Assembly (NCBI GenBank): GCA_034687125.1
Contig: JAQGBZ010000073.1
Location: 1 to 64,000 of the forward strand
Direction: 5' to 3'
From: Neelides folsomi
Taxonomy: Eukaryota; Arthropoda; Collembola; Neelipleona; Neelidae
DNA: 64,000 nucleotides
Made by a program: the position numbers and the translations under genes. Shown here piece by piece: positions 32,201-45,341 of this stretch. How positions within the stretch are numbered: position 1 is the stretch's first letter; each line of letters begins with the position of its first letter. The notes beneath the pieces were generated by a model. The model saw only the letters and a program-made list of their open reading frames with translations. It was not told the DNA's origin and ran no database searches.

Positions 32201-35200
32201 ACGAATATTTATGTTGCCTCAAAATAATTGAATCAACAATGTTCATTAGTTGATAACAAGAGTTTGAAATTTTCCATTTAAACTTTCCTAGTTAAAAATC
32301 TTAGATACCTCCAGAGTTTCATACAAAGAGAAACTTTTATAAAAAATATAAATTACATCTTTCTCAAGAAGACTTATTTTCGAACTCCAAATTAAAAAAG
32401 TTATTGCACTATTACCCTTCAAAATTCTGAATGTCATAAACATCTTCAGCTAAACTTAACATGATAAAATACCATTTAATTGGTTTGCTTCGTGTATTAT
32501 GTAAGATCTTTTTCAATTAATTTGCAAAGAGATCTAACACACGTATTTTATAAGAAAACTAAGAAAATCATGATATTACATATGATATAAGTATAAGGTA
32601 AAACTTAATATTGTTGGTAGATAGTTAACTAAGCATTTGTATAATTACTTATTAAGTAATTTTCATACGTACAAGTCCTTTTATGAGATTCAAAAGAAAA
32701 TTTATTTAATTAAAATTAACAAGGCTTTAATCAAGATGGTAATTATAAAGTGAAAAGATGTCAGGTTGTGTTTACTCTTTCCAGGAAATCATGAAGTAAT
32801 TTGAAATTAATTTATCTATGACGGGGAGACGATTTCAATTTGATGAAAGAGACTTCTAAGTATGTATTCAACTTCCCAATTAATATAGCTAACGAATTAT
32901 ATTACGAGATGAAATCCCTTGTGTGAATTTCATAGAAAACAAGTTAATAAGGATTAAAAAGATATGTCTAGAATCGAAACGTTAATTAATTGAAAGAGAC
33001 TTCATCAATAAACCACCACATGCTCAGCAACGGCATAACGATCGCTGTTTTACTTTATGGTGTTTATACAAGATTGAAATAGATACCTAATTTAAATTTT
33101 ATTTACATAACAAAACCCATCTTATAAATCTCAACTTAACAGTTGGTGACACCATAAAAATGAAGCCAATGTTTATCAATCTTTCAGTCAATTCAATCCG
33201 CATTGAGGTTTATTTAACCTCCAGCTCTCTATAGTATTGCTCCTGGCATAATGAACGATTAATAAAGTAATAAAAATATCGAAACAAAATCCTCACTATA
33301 ATTACAATTACAACATGGATGAATCACCCAAGAACACTTGAGCAATTTAAAATCTTTTTAAATACCAATGTCTAACCATACATTATTTAAGTAGGTATGT
33401 TTGCGTATCGTAACCTGGAAATGTTTGGCATATAATGCTGATGCAATGACACTCGATTGAGGATGACATGAAAAGTGATGCCATTTAAAACACGGTAAGG
33501 AATTGACATGCTTATTGGATGTGATGAGCAATAGGTGATGTCAGTTTGGGAAACAATAGAGATGTCTGCAATGCCCATAGCGGGTTGTAAAAGTGATGCA
33601 GGAACAAGGTGATTCTCTACGTGGGACTGACTACACCAATATTTAAAAACGTGCCTATTGGTTCCCCCCACCTTCGTCCTGAACTCGCCTTGGTATGAGT
33701 GACGTATGGCAAGTGAGGGGATTCTCTATTGATTTTTACCGGCCCTTGCCCTCTTGAAAAATACTTTTAGCGTAATCGTTGTTAAGTCATGACAATCGGG
33801 GTGATTGGGACGAAATCGGTTCGGAATGAGGGGTTTTCCTGCAGAATGAGCTCTTTCCTATTCCTCCCATGTTTCAAGTGTTCGATGGAGTCTCGGGTAG
33901 TTGCTCTGAGGATTCATACTCTTGTTGGGTCAATAACTCAGGTGCATTTCAAGGTTAGCGTGTCAGTGTCCTCAGCAAAAAAACAAACTACAAAGGGGGC
34001 AAAGCCTTTCCCTTTCAGCTATTTAAGTGCGAACCCCCCTCCTCATAAACCCCGAGGCTCTCTTCCCTACCTGTCCTCCCTCACGCTTCCTCCCATATAA
34101 ATGCTCAATATGCCCATACATTCTAGGTACAGGATGAGTCTTCTTCGTGTTGAAATCACCAAAGCCCGACGAAACTACGTAGTAAAGTAAACCCCTTCTA
34201 TTACAGATATATCCTCGGCATACCTACCCACTTCAGAGCTCCATTCCCTTCATGCCTCAGCCCCTTTTCCCAGCCATCTTCTTTCAGCTTGGAATGTTTA
34301 TGCTAAAATATTCGGAAACACTTTTCCATTACTCATTTCCACCAGATCTCCACTACTGCTCCTCATTCAATAATTAATCGTGTATGGAAGAAAGTGGCAG
34401 CCCTCGTTCCTCCACTACTCCAAATACTCAACATCAACATGGAGGCTAAATAATTCATAATCCTCATATTAACTCCAATTCCAAAATACTCTTTAAAGCC
34501 ACTATTAAAATCCTCCGCTTTCAGGTTTTAGGATTAAAAGATGAAAATCGTGGAAGCAGACGGTGAACTCATGGGATCTTTATATATTATGAGTATGCCA
34601 CGTGGAAAAGGTGGGAAGAAGGTGTGTGAGCTTATTATGAAAATCGATATGCTTGGTTTTAACTTTTGATTAGATTCATCTGAAGAGTGATAGGACAAGA
34701 CCGCAACCTATCACTCCACCTCACTGACATGTTAATTTTAAGTCCAATATTTTGAGCAATTGAACAAAACCACGAGTGTCAGTGCCCGATCGGCATCCCT
34801 TTAATGAAGTTTTGATCAAACATATTTCTAAGAAATATTTGTTGTCACATTTTAACAAAATGAAACCAAAAAGTGTCTAAAACAGAAACATAATTTTATA
34901 ATGGATATTCGAGGAAATGCCATATAAGATTGTACGCAGTATGATTCTTAAAAGGAAATGAAACTTGAATGTTTCGAGAGCATTTAAATCAATAAATTCT
35001 TATGAAAAATTCCACGAAACCTCTCTGAGACTCTTTAAATTATTAAAATACCAGTCAATGTATGTATTATTGAAGAATCAATCTAAATTTCTCCATATAC
35101 TCACCCATGTTAAATGACAGCACTCATTACTTAATGCCTACACTTAATGTATAGAATTCGCCAATGAGGTTTAAGAATTAAAAGATTAATGACTTTCTAC

Positions 35201-38200
35201 ATAGTTGATTTTCCTCTGGAATGCATTCTCATTATAGTTAAGATTAACTTAATACCTGAAGAGCTATCAGAAAATGAAGACACGGCCAGGGAGTTGTTTC
35301 TACCCACCGTCCTTCTCCCTGCCGCCCCGCCATTCGTCCCATTCATCCCGTTGATGAATATTTGATTCGGCGAGATGCTGTTGTTGTTGCTCACAGAGCT
35401 CCCCGTACTTCCATTGCTATAGACATGGTTGAGGTCGAGGTCCCAAAGGTCCAAGTCCACATCACCAACTTCACTCTCACGGTTCATCGCGTTGTTCACG
35501 ACATCGGCAATGATGAGGTGGGTCGTATGGGGCCCATGGTGGGCTGTGGCCGATGATGAGGAAACCTCTGAAGACCCGTCGTCACCCATCATGGAAGATA
35601 GGAGCTGAGGAGCCACGGCCACCGCCAGATTAGCTCAGAAGACCTCGTGGGTCACAATGGGGTGAACTGATATGAACCAACTCGGGCTTGTCAACCGTCG
35701 TGGAGGGAAAAACTCGGGGAATTGATAGACGGCGCAGAGGGAAGTGCGGGACGACAACCGCTTCGGTAAACAAGAGAACATTGACTGGAACTCTCTCAAG
35801 TTTAAGGGCAAACCCCTCGTCTTGCATTTGCCTGGTTGCCTAACGATTCCATGAGGTTGGGATGGAGTTTGCTGGCTCAGGACTCCCTTTTTGCCCAGAG
35901 CCTTCTTTCTCCCTCCGTCTTTCCCCTTCCCCCGAAAAGAAGCACTTTTTTCCTATATGGAATCCTGTCCGAGCTCCCCAACCACCCACCTGTATATTTT
36001 TACATCACACGGAGAAGAGCCCGAGGAACACGCAAGCAAATGGGTCTACGCCCCCCTTGGGGCTCTCGTCCTCAGCTCAATCATATACCAACTTCCCTTT
36101 CGGTAACAGACTTTTGTAACACCTCAACCCCTTTTCTCAGCTCTTGACTCAAATGTGAGACGAGCAAGCAAATATGCTACCTACCTACTTGATAATAAGA
36201 AGAATATTGACTATATCTCCTCTATAAGACAACTCTTCCAGAGCTCTCCTTCACAGCTCTTGCGAGCGGAAGGGAAAAGAATACAAGAGAAGCTACAGAG
36301 CGGAAAGAACCTCACTGTGATGAGCCCTTCCTTCTCGATTCTTGAAATCGAAAGTCTTTTTTTGCACTGTCTAATTTAGTTAAATAATGTGTATGTGTGT
36401 GAGTATAATAGGGAATTCCTTTCTTCCTTCCTATTCAATACTCCCCTTCATTCTCTCCCCAATCTTCCATTTGGCATTGCTTCATATGGCAAGTTGAGAA
36501 TGAAGTCTCCAAAATCCTTCTTTAACTCTTTTACAAATTACTCATTCTCAATAGTTGGGGAATGCGCACCTTCCTTTACTTTATTTCACAACCCACTCCA
36601 TTTTTACTAAATACTTACATTTCAGCTTTAAATGAGATTAGGTATGAGATTATATGAACAAAAAGTCGACCGCTCTATTTTTTGCTCTACCTGAATAGGG
36701 AGCCACATATGAATGTTATCCTATTGCTTAAACTTAAATTGTGAGTCAGTAAAGAGAAACGCCATATAACCTCACCATTTTCTAGAAATACTTTAAATAA
36801 CTTCCAACTTGACAAATAAAAAACACAATATGAAATAACTTAAAATTTTCCTTCAATGAGGATTTCCTTCATTTTACCTTATTGAATAATAGAAAAAATT
36901 AAGAAAAACCAACCAAAAATTAATTAAAGAGATATAAGCCGCTCATATAGTCGATGACAATTTACCTTAAAATTCATTTATTAAAGTAGATAAATTACCC
37001 ATATGCGTACATTGCCTGCGCTTGATATTCAAACTTGTCATAAACTAAAGCCCTGATAAATAACAAGTAGGAGAAGAGATTACATAAATAGATATACCAA
37101 TGCTATCAATTGAGGACAAAATCCTCAAATATGTTGAAGCTAGTAAAATCAAACATAAAAATAAGCTTATTTTGCTATTTCACCTTAATAGATGAATCAA
37201 GAGCCCTATCAGCTTATTACATAGGGTCGAGGTTGAAGAACGATAGAAGGAAACATTGCGAAATGATGAAGAGTCTCTGAGTCAAATCGAAATGATTATA
37301 TAAAAATGCTAAACAAACTGGGTTCTAATTAATTTGATTGATGCACTATATGCTATTCAAATATTCTCAATAGTGATGCGTCGTGTATTGCAGCTATAAA
37401 AATGGTTTCGGTAAATGGCCGTAAACATTTATGTTGATATTTAAGTTCATTGCAAATAGCGAGTTAATAAAAATGGACAATATTTAACTTATTTTTATTT
37501 ACTCGGACAAATACCACAGAATACATATTATGTTTTTATTAAAAGCTTGTCAGTGATAAAAAGATCATTCATTAAGTTATATCTTTTGCTAATTCCAATG
37601 AACTTGATTGAATAGAATACATTTTAATTGGAAATAATCATCGTAAAAATAAAATTAAAGTAAGTATATCGCCCAGCTGAAATACTTTTCATCTAATAAA
37701 ACTCTCTAAGCATTAATATATTTAGAGATTAAATTAATAGTTTGTTCGGCAATTTACTAAAGGCGGAAAATTTCAATAGTTGCGGAACGGCAAATTCGCA
37801 AGTTTATACTTATTATGCTATGGTTGAAACTTTTTGGAAATAACGAGTCTGCGGCCTTCTCTAGCGGCTCGAGGAATCAACTATTCCAACATTTAAACGT
37901 TCTGTGGAGCGAATGTAAGACTAGGTGGCTTTAACTCACAGACTCTCGTTGAGTCTCACATTAAAGTTAACATTAACACAACATAATATTTCGTGATCCT
38001 TAGTTAGCGTCTCACCATAATGTATTTACTCTTAAGCTAACCATTTTACTAAATTATCAGCGTGAAATATTCTACAATAGATAGGGGAATGATCAAAGTA
38101 AGTTTACTTGCGTGTTAAAATGAATGATATGCCTGAAATAATATTAGAAAGCTACATAAATATCATTCATTATTATAATGTCTATGCCCAACATTGAGAA

Positions 38201-40069
38201 ACATTTTCCATAAGTCTACCAGAATCTTAATTGAGTCTTTAGGCCACATTTATTATATTTTAATCCTGTTCTATCCTTCTAATGCTCTGAGAAACTTGAA
38301 TTCATAAACTACTAACTTAATCTTATTCCAAAAGGATAATGTGAAATTTTCAATAGGATTTCACTTATTGTTAGACCAATGCTGAAATAAAAACTTGAAG
38401 CATAATAAAATAAGAAATTGTTTAACTTTTAGCCCTTAAAATTTAGTTAATAAGAGTTATAATTTGAAAATAAAGTTTTCCTTAAAAATAAAAAGTCGCC
38501 AAAATTGGGATAAAGGTCAAACCTAAACCTTAAATGGGGGCAAAAAATGGTTTATAGAATAAAATGTGTGTATCCGGAGAACATTAGCCTTCTCAAGGAG
38601 GAAAACCTTGTTTTAACAACACATAAAAAGCATAACCTTGCAAAAGTTCATACATGTGTATCATCATACGATTTCGCTTTTGGTGTTGGAGGTATTTAAC
38701 TTTACATAAAGTATTCATGGCATTCATTCAATTTAATGTTGCATTATGGCCGCATGAGTCTGTAACTTTTGTGCTTATATTAAATATAACATAATCTAAT
38801 GAGAAGGATGAGAGCTCTGTTCTCCTATATGTATTCTACAACAAGCTCTGCAGTCGGAGTGAAATAGTCTTGCAAACATTGAGAATTAACCTCACATTTA
38901 TTATATCGTTGAGAGTTTGGGAGCAATAAATGAATGACTGAAGGTTAGCGAACTAAAAACGAATTGTCTGATTAGATTATATGATCTCTTACGAAGCCAA
39001 CCGCGTAACCGGGCTGCAATCATAATGTTTTTAACTCCCCCCCCCCCCCCACTTTAATCTTTTTGGATCGAAATGCTCAACGCAGGAGCTACTCTCCACT
39101 CAACTTTAAGAATCCGAGATGATTAAATGCGATGATTCGAGGGAGTTTAAGCCAACTATTTTTATCAAAGTTTTAAGTGTCGTTACGAAATAAATCCTTT
39201 CTTCCATACAGAATGATAAAGATGAGAGAAATTGAGAAAATCAAACACTCAACACATATACATAAATGTAATGTGCTATCTGTAACATGTGGACTTGTCT
39301 TTGGAAATATGAATAAAATATTATTTGCAGGCAGGGTAAAATGAAAATTATGACCAATAAACAAAAATGTAAATGTTTAGTGCAAAAGTCGACAATTGAA
39401 AATAAAATAAAAATCTTAAGTGTATCAAAATAATCATGTGCATGAGCTCAATCCTTTCATATATGGTATAAAAAGTAATATGTCTTGTATAAGTATATTG
39501 TAAAAATTCGTATGTAGCATACTTTTGTCTTTTAGTACTAGTGAAAATTTTATATTTTATAGTCAATTTGCCTTGAGATATATTTTACTTCATAAAGATC
39601 GAAATTTGAAGATTCACAATAAAAGAAACATCATCACTTTTCAATTTTATAAATTACGTCATAAATAAACGTAATTAAGTATGATTTCACACATTCTTAA
39701 AAATTATAGCCAAACTAGTAATTACAATGTATCATAATTGTATTATTCTGCTATTATGTATTATCAATAATTCAAATAACAGAACTTACTAATGCGAGGT
39801 GATGGACTATAAGGGTCATCGAGACTTCCGGGAGGTGAGTTAAACGTAAAACCCTGAGAATTGAAGTGACCCGATGGAGGTGAGGAAGTTGCGTCCCATT
39901 CGTTGGAGGATTCATGGCGAATTCGTTTGGTCGGAGGAAGTCCCCCAAATGAATCATTTCCATTTGAGTTCCCATTTACACTTATGTGAGGCGAAAGTTC
40001 ACTTTTGATTGTCACTACTGAATTTTCTAGTGGAAGCATTAAAGCGGAGGGATTTTTCGTCCGAAACAT
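29103..40069 (-). CDS. EcR: Ecdysone receptor (nuclear receptor NR1H1), complete coding region with alternative exons
   Basis: Ligand-activated transcription factor for 20-hydroxyecdysone; with its partner RXR/ultraspiracle it controls moulting and reproduction genes in the nucleus. Two alternative N-terminal exons (40079-39790 or 35592-35256) join the common exons 31769-31608, 31458-31318, 31215-31100, 31011-30862, then one of 30450-30298 or 30257-30108, then 29951-29729, 29499-29398 and 29245-29103. With the 30450-30298 exon this gives 489 residues (upstream N-terminus) or 508 (downstream N-terminus). In the 489-residue form: A/B domain 1-120; two C4 zinc fingers about 126-190; hinge to about 250; ligand-binding domain to the end, closing with the AF-2 helix FLAEIWDV. 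All introns are GT-AG and all phases fit. There is no long F domain, as is usual in crustaceans. Conservation makes the identification certain. Confidence 0.97.
29398..29499 (-). CDS. EcR: EcR exon: ligand-binding domain, helix 9
   Basis: Encodes [20 protein letters not shown] and [14 protein letters not shown], the conserved region of helices 8-9 that contributes to the RXR dimer face. Acceptor TTACAG, donor GTAAAC; phase 1 to phase 1. Confidence 0.95.
29729..29951 (-). CDS. EcR: EcR exon: ligand-binding domain, helices 5 to 8
   Basis: Encodes [20 protein letters not shown] and later [38 protein letters not shown] and TAIVIFS. RTARRYD holds the Arg that contacts the hormone's A ring in other EcRs. 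Acceptor TTCTAG, donor GTAAAT. Confidence 0.95.
30108..30257 (-). CDS. EcR: EcR alternative ligand-binding exon b (tandem duplicate of exon a)
   Basis: 50 codons in phase 0 (acceptor CTTCAAG, donor GTTTGG). It encodes [20 protein letters not shown], then [20 protein letters not shown] and [10 protein letters not shown]. Over the last 40 codons it matches exon a at 34 residues; 24 of the codon differences are synonymous and 6 change the residue. The first 10 residues and the Ile to Thr change in helix 3 differ. Only 40 bases separate it from exon a, too short for a normal intron, so the two should be mutually exclusive. The donor is weak. Being open, in phase and under protein-level constraint, it is most likely a used exon rather than a relic. 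Confidence 0.82.
30298..30450 (-). CDS. EcR: EcR alternative ligand-binding exon a
   Basis: 51 codons in phase 0 (acceptor TTAAAG, donor GTAAAG). It encodes [20 protein letters not shown] followed by [15 protein letters not shown] and [10 protein letters not shown]: the helix 2 loop, helix 3 and the start of helix 4/5. The Thr residues in [10 protein letters not shown] are the positions that contact ecdysteroid in insect EcR structures (family knowledge). This version matches the usual arthropod sequence best. Confidence 0.93.
30862..31011 (-). CDS. EcR: EcR exon: start of the ligand-binding domain (helix 1)
   Basis: Fifty codons in phase 0 at both ends. [20 protein letters not shown] is the characteristic helix 1 of EcR. 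The Gly-rich lead ([15 protein letters not shown]) belongs to the hinge. It must splice to one of the two alternative exons that follow. Confidence 0.93.
31100..31215 (-). CDS. EcR: EcR exon: hinge
   Basis: Encodes [20 protein letters not shown] with the following [10 protein letters not shown]. The basic stretch right after the zinc fingers is the C-terminal extension and probable nuclear localisation signal. It ends in phase 0 at GTAAGG. Confidence 0.93.
31318..31458 (-). CDS. EcR: EcR exon: second zinc finger
   Basis: Encodes [20 protein letters not shown] and the rest of the second finger (C-x5-C-x9-C-x2-C), then [12 protein letters not shown]. It covers the dimer and recognition-helix end of the DNA-binding domain. 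It splits a Cys codon at the donor GTAATT. Confidence 0.95.
31608..31769 (-). CDS. EcR: EcR exon: first zinc finger
   Basis: Encodes [20 protein letters not shown], then the first C4 zinc finger with Cys at CLVC and CEGC spaced C-x2-C-x13-C-x2-C. The P-box EGCKG reads DNA half-sites of the AGGTCA class. The donor GTGAGA cuts within the Gly codon after EGCK, a position shared by many nuclear receptors. Confidence 0.95.
31770..35255. other. EcR intron upstream of the DNA-binding exons
   Basis: No exon recognised. A G+C-richer segment at about 33.4-34.2 kb has open frames on both strands without recognisable features. Confidence 0.5.
35256..35592 (-). CDS. EcR: EcR alternative N-terminal exon 2 (A/B domain)
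   Basis: The ATG at 35592 follows an in-frame TGA at 35637-35635, so the frame starts here. It encodes 112 residues plus one base and ends at the donor GTATTA in phase 1. Joined to the common exon it reads [11 protein letters not shown], the usual EcR junction. The sequence is Ser/Asn-rich with an acidic motif ([15 protein letters not shown]) resembling a transactivation segment. A second promoter upstream of it, at about 35.6-36.2 kb, is likely but not proved. Confidence 0.85.
35593..39789. other. EcR region upstream of the second A/B exon
   Basis: About 35.6-36.2 kb is relatively G+C-rich and is the expected 5' leader and promoter area of the 35592 start. 36.6-39.8 kb is A+T-rich with no supported gene; it contains a run of 14 C residues at 39037-39050. 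Confidence 0.5.
39037..39050 (+). repeat. Homopolymer tract of 14 C
   Basis: Uninterrupted C run in A+T-rich intron sequence; the length is likely unreliable in assembly. Confidence 0.8.
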
Positions 40070-40079
40070 GTTACCGATT
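39790..40079 (-). CDS. EcR: EcR alternative N-terminal exon 1 (A/B domain)
   Basis: The exon has an acceptor (TTTTCAG), ten untranslated bases and an ATG at 40069, so at least one non-coding exon lies further upstream. It encodes 93 residues plus the first base of the next codon. [11 protein letters not shown] looks like the conserved sumoylation/activation motif (IKxE) of EcR A/B domains, and [15 protein letters not shown] is also typical. The end is Ser/Pro-rich ([17 protein letters not shown]). The donor is GTAAGT. Phase 1 fits the common exon at 31769, giving SREDLSPP. Confidence 0.9.
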
Positions 40080-43000
40080 CTGAAAATAAACAAAAAAACA
40101 ATAGATTAGACACTTTAAATCTTTTCATATTTATAGGATTAAATAAATGGAATCAGTACAAATATTGCTTTAATAAAAACTAAAAACATAAATATTTGAC
40201 TTCCAAAGCTTTATTTAACATAATTTGGGTCTACTGTAAAATTGAACATGAAATATATTTTATAAATATCTTATTTGGTTCAAGATAAAAGTAACATGAT
40301 CAAATTACCAATCCGATCTAGAAACCCACTCGTAACAGTAGTCTCTCTATATTTAATACAATTATGATATTTATCCTCAAAATACAAGGCGGACCAATTG
40401 ATGAGAAATGCTAGCGATGGTGGAAATAAGAGCTCAACTCTTCTTCCTTCCAACCAACAATGAAATGGCATTTGGATTTCAAGAAAAGGAGCATGACTGA
40501 TAAAACTATCTCATCAGACTCATCACATATCATCCCTCCTCATTTTCACATACAGACCCTCAATGCCCTGTCTCTGGGCGAAGTATGGGAAAGATATAGA
40601 ATGACCTCTATAATAGGAATAATGTTTTTGTCCCTGTCTGTTCCTATCAGAATTTTCTCCTTCCAAACGACCAGTCTCTTTTTTAAATGTTTTGGACTAT
40701 CGTACGAGCCTTGAAACCCGAAATCCAATAAACTTATAATAACGCTCCCAATTAAAATTTTATTTATCTAATGAAAAAAATGCAGGGCAGACTTTTGGAA
40801 TTAAATGACAATGGTCTATCTCTCGTCGGTTGATACGAACACTTAATTTAGAATTGATAACTTATCCTTCCGGCCTTCATTAAAACGACCTCGATTGAAA
40901 ACAACAATTTGAATGATATTTAACTAGGTATCTGTCAAAAGGTTTTAGTTACTTAAAGTTAATAAAATTTACAATCTCATAAACAATAGCCAAGAACAAA
41001 TTAGATTATATTTGAACGTTGCATTTGAGGACATTTAGGGGGAAAAACTCGACTGCCAACTCGCTTTTTGATATTCCTAAAAATATTTATTCATTCCAAG
41101 ATTAGGAGATTAAAAGCGACCATTTTCAATATTTTTTTTATTTAGCCTCCTGTCGATGACATTTCAAAACTTTGCGCGATATCGGCAATTTAAAATAATT
41201 CAAAGAGATGTAAAATAACTTCATGTTTCTTTCATTAGGAATAATTTGAGACCATATAATCTATTGTATCTACCATTTTTTTTCAATTTCCATAAAATCA
41301 AGACATTCGGCTCCTATATTATATCCACCTCCTGGAATAGATTACAGATACGAAGAGAGATTTTGAAAGGAAATGAGAAAACCGATGGTGGAAAAGAGAT
41401 TAACTTCCTTGAGTCTCCCCCGAATTAGAAATCGTCACATCAGTGTATCTACTATGCAAATACACAACTCTCACTATTACCACTCCGAGCCACCGAGATC
41501 TCTATCTTCTCCCATGAAATATACGTAATTTGGTTGAAGAGCCAAACAGCCCTTTGGATCATTTTGAGTCATGTCCATTTATCCTGTCTCCTACTTAAAT
41601 TCACTTTTTATAAGTCATTCATGATCCTCCCCTTATTTCCGAATCTGCCTCGTGAAAAGGAAAATACGAAAAAAAGACGCCAGTCAGTCATTTAGAATTA
41701 TTTTTGGTTACACCGTGGAGACATTTAAATTCTTCACCCTGAAGGCAAAAAAATCCAAGTGAGATAAATAGGTGGAATTTATTCTACTTATTCTACGCAT
41801 CCAAATGTGTGGATCTGAAGTAATTTAGTACTCCTAAATTACCTTATAACTCTACTCAACATATCTCAAGTATACCTAGACCTAGACGAAGTCAATCAAC
41901 ACATACAGAGGAAAATTGCAATGAATGAGTCGCATACATGAGCAATACGTAGAAAATATAATGTTAAAGTATAGATAATACAAGATTACTCACTCATATA
42001 ATATTCATGGAGTGTGCACAATCATATTCAATTTAACAAATATACCCTGCTGGTTATATTCGCTGCATACTGCATTATTAATAAATACATAGTACATTTA
42101 CAACCATCATGGTTCAAAATATTCGCAACAAAGTCTAAAAAAATATTACATGATTACATACACATATTCCAATGTAAAATTCCCATTGTGCGTTCAAGCA
42201 ACCTTCCTGTTGTCTCATTTTGCTCATCCACATTGTAGTAATTGAATGGAATGTATAAACTCATGTGCATAGAGAGCTTAAGGTTAGAAACAAAGGAATC
42301 CATGATCATCAAAAGAGATCACGAATAATGCTATATTTATATAGGGCCTTCTTGAGCACAAAGATATAATATAAATTCGTAATTAAATTTCGTAAATTAA
42401 TATTATGCTCACTCCCTGTGAAATAAGGTTGGAGCAAAAAAAAGTTTCAATGAGAGTGAATGTGCTAAAAGGGTCGTTAAAACGGGAGAGGCTGTGTGTA
42501 ATTTGAGCAAAAAAGGCTTAAGTAAAGGTCTCTCTCAAATCCGGCAATCCGCCCATGTTTGCTCCCTCATTGTCTGCGGCCGACAGTGCTCTTACATATG
42601 TTGGGCAAGGAGATAAGGAAGCCTTTACTGTCCTTCATCATCAAGGTTAGCCAACACAGGAAGATCGACACAAGGTTAATTTATTAGATAGAATGTTGCC
42701 ATATCAGGATTATGAACCATGCAAGTCAATCCAATTTGCATTGGATGTGGAAGGAGTGTCGGTGCTCTCCACATGGATAGAATGGGGAATTCTCTCGCGA
42801 GAGAGATGCGAAGAGGGAAGAAGGAGCAAGATTTACTCGTTGATTTGGAGGAAAAGGGTCTGCCTTCAACGCGTAATGGCGAATCCTAATCGGTTCCCCA
42901 TCTCCTAAGAGGGCTAATGGAATTAACATACATAGGCCTGTATGTATACATTGGGCATAGTGAGCTTAGGACTCCAGCCAAGCTCTCATCGGAAAGAGCA

Positions 43001-45341
43001 TTTCTGCAAGGTTTTTCTCCTTGTGAATTCATAAAAGTCAGAGCTCAAAAAACTTGCCCTCACTCATATTGGCTCACTCAGGGTCTCCTTCACCTTTTCT
43101 CCCCTCACTTTCGTGTCTACACTTCTCCTTAAAGGTGAATGGAATACCTCACGACTCACAATGAGCAATGAAGGCACAATGGAAGGAGAGAGAAAAATAA
43201 AGGTTGCCTTTAAAAGGTTATTATAATATCCAAAGCTCAATTAATTTCCAGGCCCTTGCGCTACGAGAGTTTCCAGCCCATGATGAATTTTCATTCAACC
43301 CTCTCCATTTTACTTTATAATTTCATTACACATCTTCATCATCAAAACTCGTCACACCAGCGGAGGAACTCGGAATCATCCTAGTTGGCCCATGACTTGA
43401 TCACACAACCACACCACAATGATTGAATCAAGTAATCTCGAAAACAAGTTTTTCCTCCATCTCATCTATTCACTCCACTTACCTACATTTTCACTTATTT
43501 GAAATCGGGCGTCATACGCCATAGATACTTGGCATTAAACTCTCTTCACAAATGGCTCTCTTCGTTCGCCCTGATCTTGAAAGGACGGGAGGAGTAGGTT
43601 TAAAGTTAGCTTTTCTCATGGAATGAGATCGGGGGAAGTAGGAAGCTGGATTACCGGGCCAGGAGAAGAGAGTTCAGTTTAGTAGGGCCGTCAAACGCGG
43701 AGCGGAGAGGAATGCCAAAGAGGAGAGTAAAAGTTGTTTATAGAAATGCTTACTTCTTGCGAAGAGCCAGTGTGGATCGACGCTCCTTCGGAGTAATTGA
43801 CAAACACTTTATTCTATCAATAGAGATGTTCTTTATCAGAGACCAAACCTCGTCTGATCATCGACCACCCTCCACTGGCGCTCAACCCTGAGAAGACCAC
43901 ACTAGCACACAAACACACACCGGAGTCCCGAGGTCAAGAGATGAGTTTCGCAAACTCTCTACCTTTCCATGTGGATGATCGGAGAGCCTTCCGCAGTCGA
44001 GCCAGATTACTCCTAAACTACTAACTTAAGTGAATGTGTATATCAACATAGGCTCGAGAATGGGGTTGTTAATTCAAATTATTCACGTGCAGACCAGGGA
44101 TCAAACACCGAGTAGAAAAGGAACTCAACTCAACCTTCCGACTCTTTTCCTGAGACTGACCAACCCAATAACCTAGAAGAATCCCCCGCCCCGAAGAGAG
44201 AACCGCCCAGCCCCAATGCAGCCCACAACCTCCTCGCCGCTGCTGCTGCTGCTCACCACTCTCACTCCTCTCGCCCTCCACCAGCCAGGGGTTCCCAACG
44301 CTCGTATTCCATTAACCTAAACCCAGGGCTCACAGCTGTATTTCCTCCACGATGGCAACCTCAGGAAGGAGCAACAATGCCAACTTCCTTCACAAGTTCA
44401 TCACGCTCCCTCCATGAATGACATCACCTCGATTAAATAAAATCCTCCTCTCTCTCTCTTTCTCCTTCACTCGTGAATAATGGGACGGATGGAAAGGTGC
44501 CGAGGGTTCATGGCCATTACCATTTTTAACATTTCGCCAATTTAACAACTCTGCGCCAATCACTTTCTTTCCTCTCGCACATAACAACCAAAAGTTTGCA
44601 GTCTTCCACTCACTCAGCAACCATCATAATCCATGCCTAAATACCTATGCAAATATCGAGCCCAATTCACAAATAAACACAGACCTTTTGGTATTCGACT
44701 CACTAAGGGGGAATGGACCTTTATTTCGATTACGTGTTTTCCGTCCATACCACATTTCACCTATCGTTCGAGATCTCATTCTTCCGACGAAAACAGAAAA
44801 ACGTGTAAAAGATGTGCAAATACTTGGTTCCGTTTGATTTAAATATTATGCATACATTTCATTATACTCTCACTAAACCATTTAAAATATTTCTATTACA
44901 AACTTTACCAATGTCCTTGTGTGCCCATCATTTGAATTTCTGTTTGAACTCTCAAGTCATAATCCATCATATTAATAAACCCTAACATTTATACGAAAGA
45001 AAGAGAACATGAGAATTTACTCAGGTACATGTCCGTGGGAGTATCGTGTGCTTAACCATTATCATGATACTTTGGGAAAAAATTCCCTTGCTAAATCAGA
45101 CTATGAAAGGTTTATTTTTTACGATCAAATAATAGTTAAAGTTGAAGGTTCAAGTATTGTAGACTATTAAATCTATTTAAGTGCAACAGTCTTCATTTAA
45201 GTACCGGAGAAAAGAAAGTGTGTGTGTGGCTATTTGAATCGAGCTAATCCGCTTAAAAATAAAATATTAGATTATGATGGTGCAGCGCATAAAACTAAAA
45301 TGGGCTTTAAATTTCTTCGGCAAGTGTCAAATTTAATATAA
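40080..45341. other. Sequence upstream of EcR exon 1, no gene recognised
   Basis: 40.1-42.4 kb is A+T-rich. About 42.5-44.6 kb is richer in G+C and contains short open frames on both strands (for example 44069-44281, minus) without known motifs. A non-coding EcR 5' exon must exist somewhere upstream of 40079; I could not place it. Confidence 0.45.

Noticed and set aside
35362-35556. Plus-strand frame opposite the EcR A/B exon
   Set aside because: Antisense shadow of the 35256-35592 exon.
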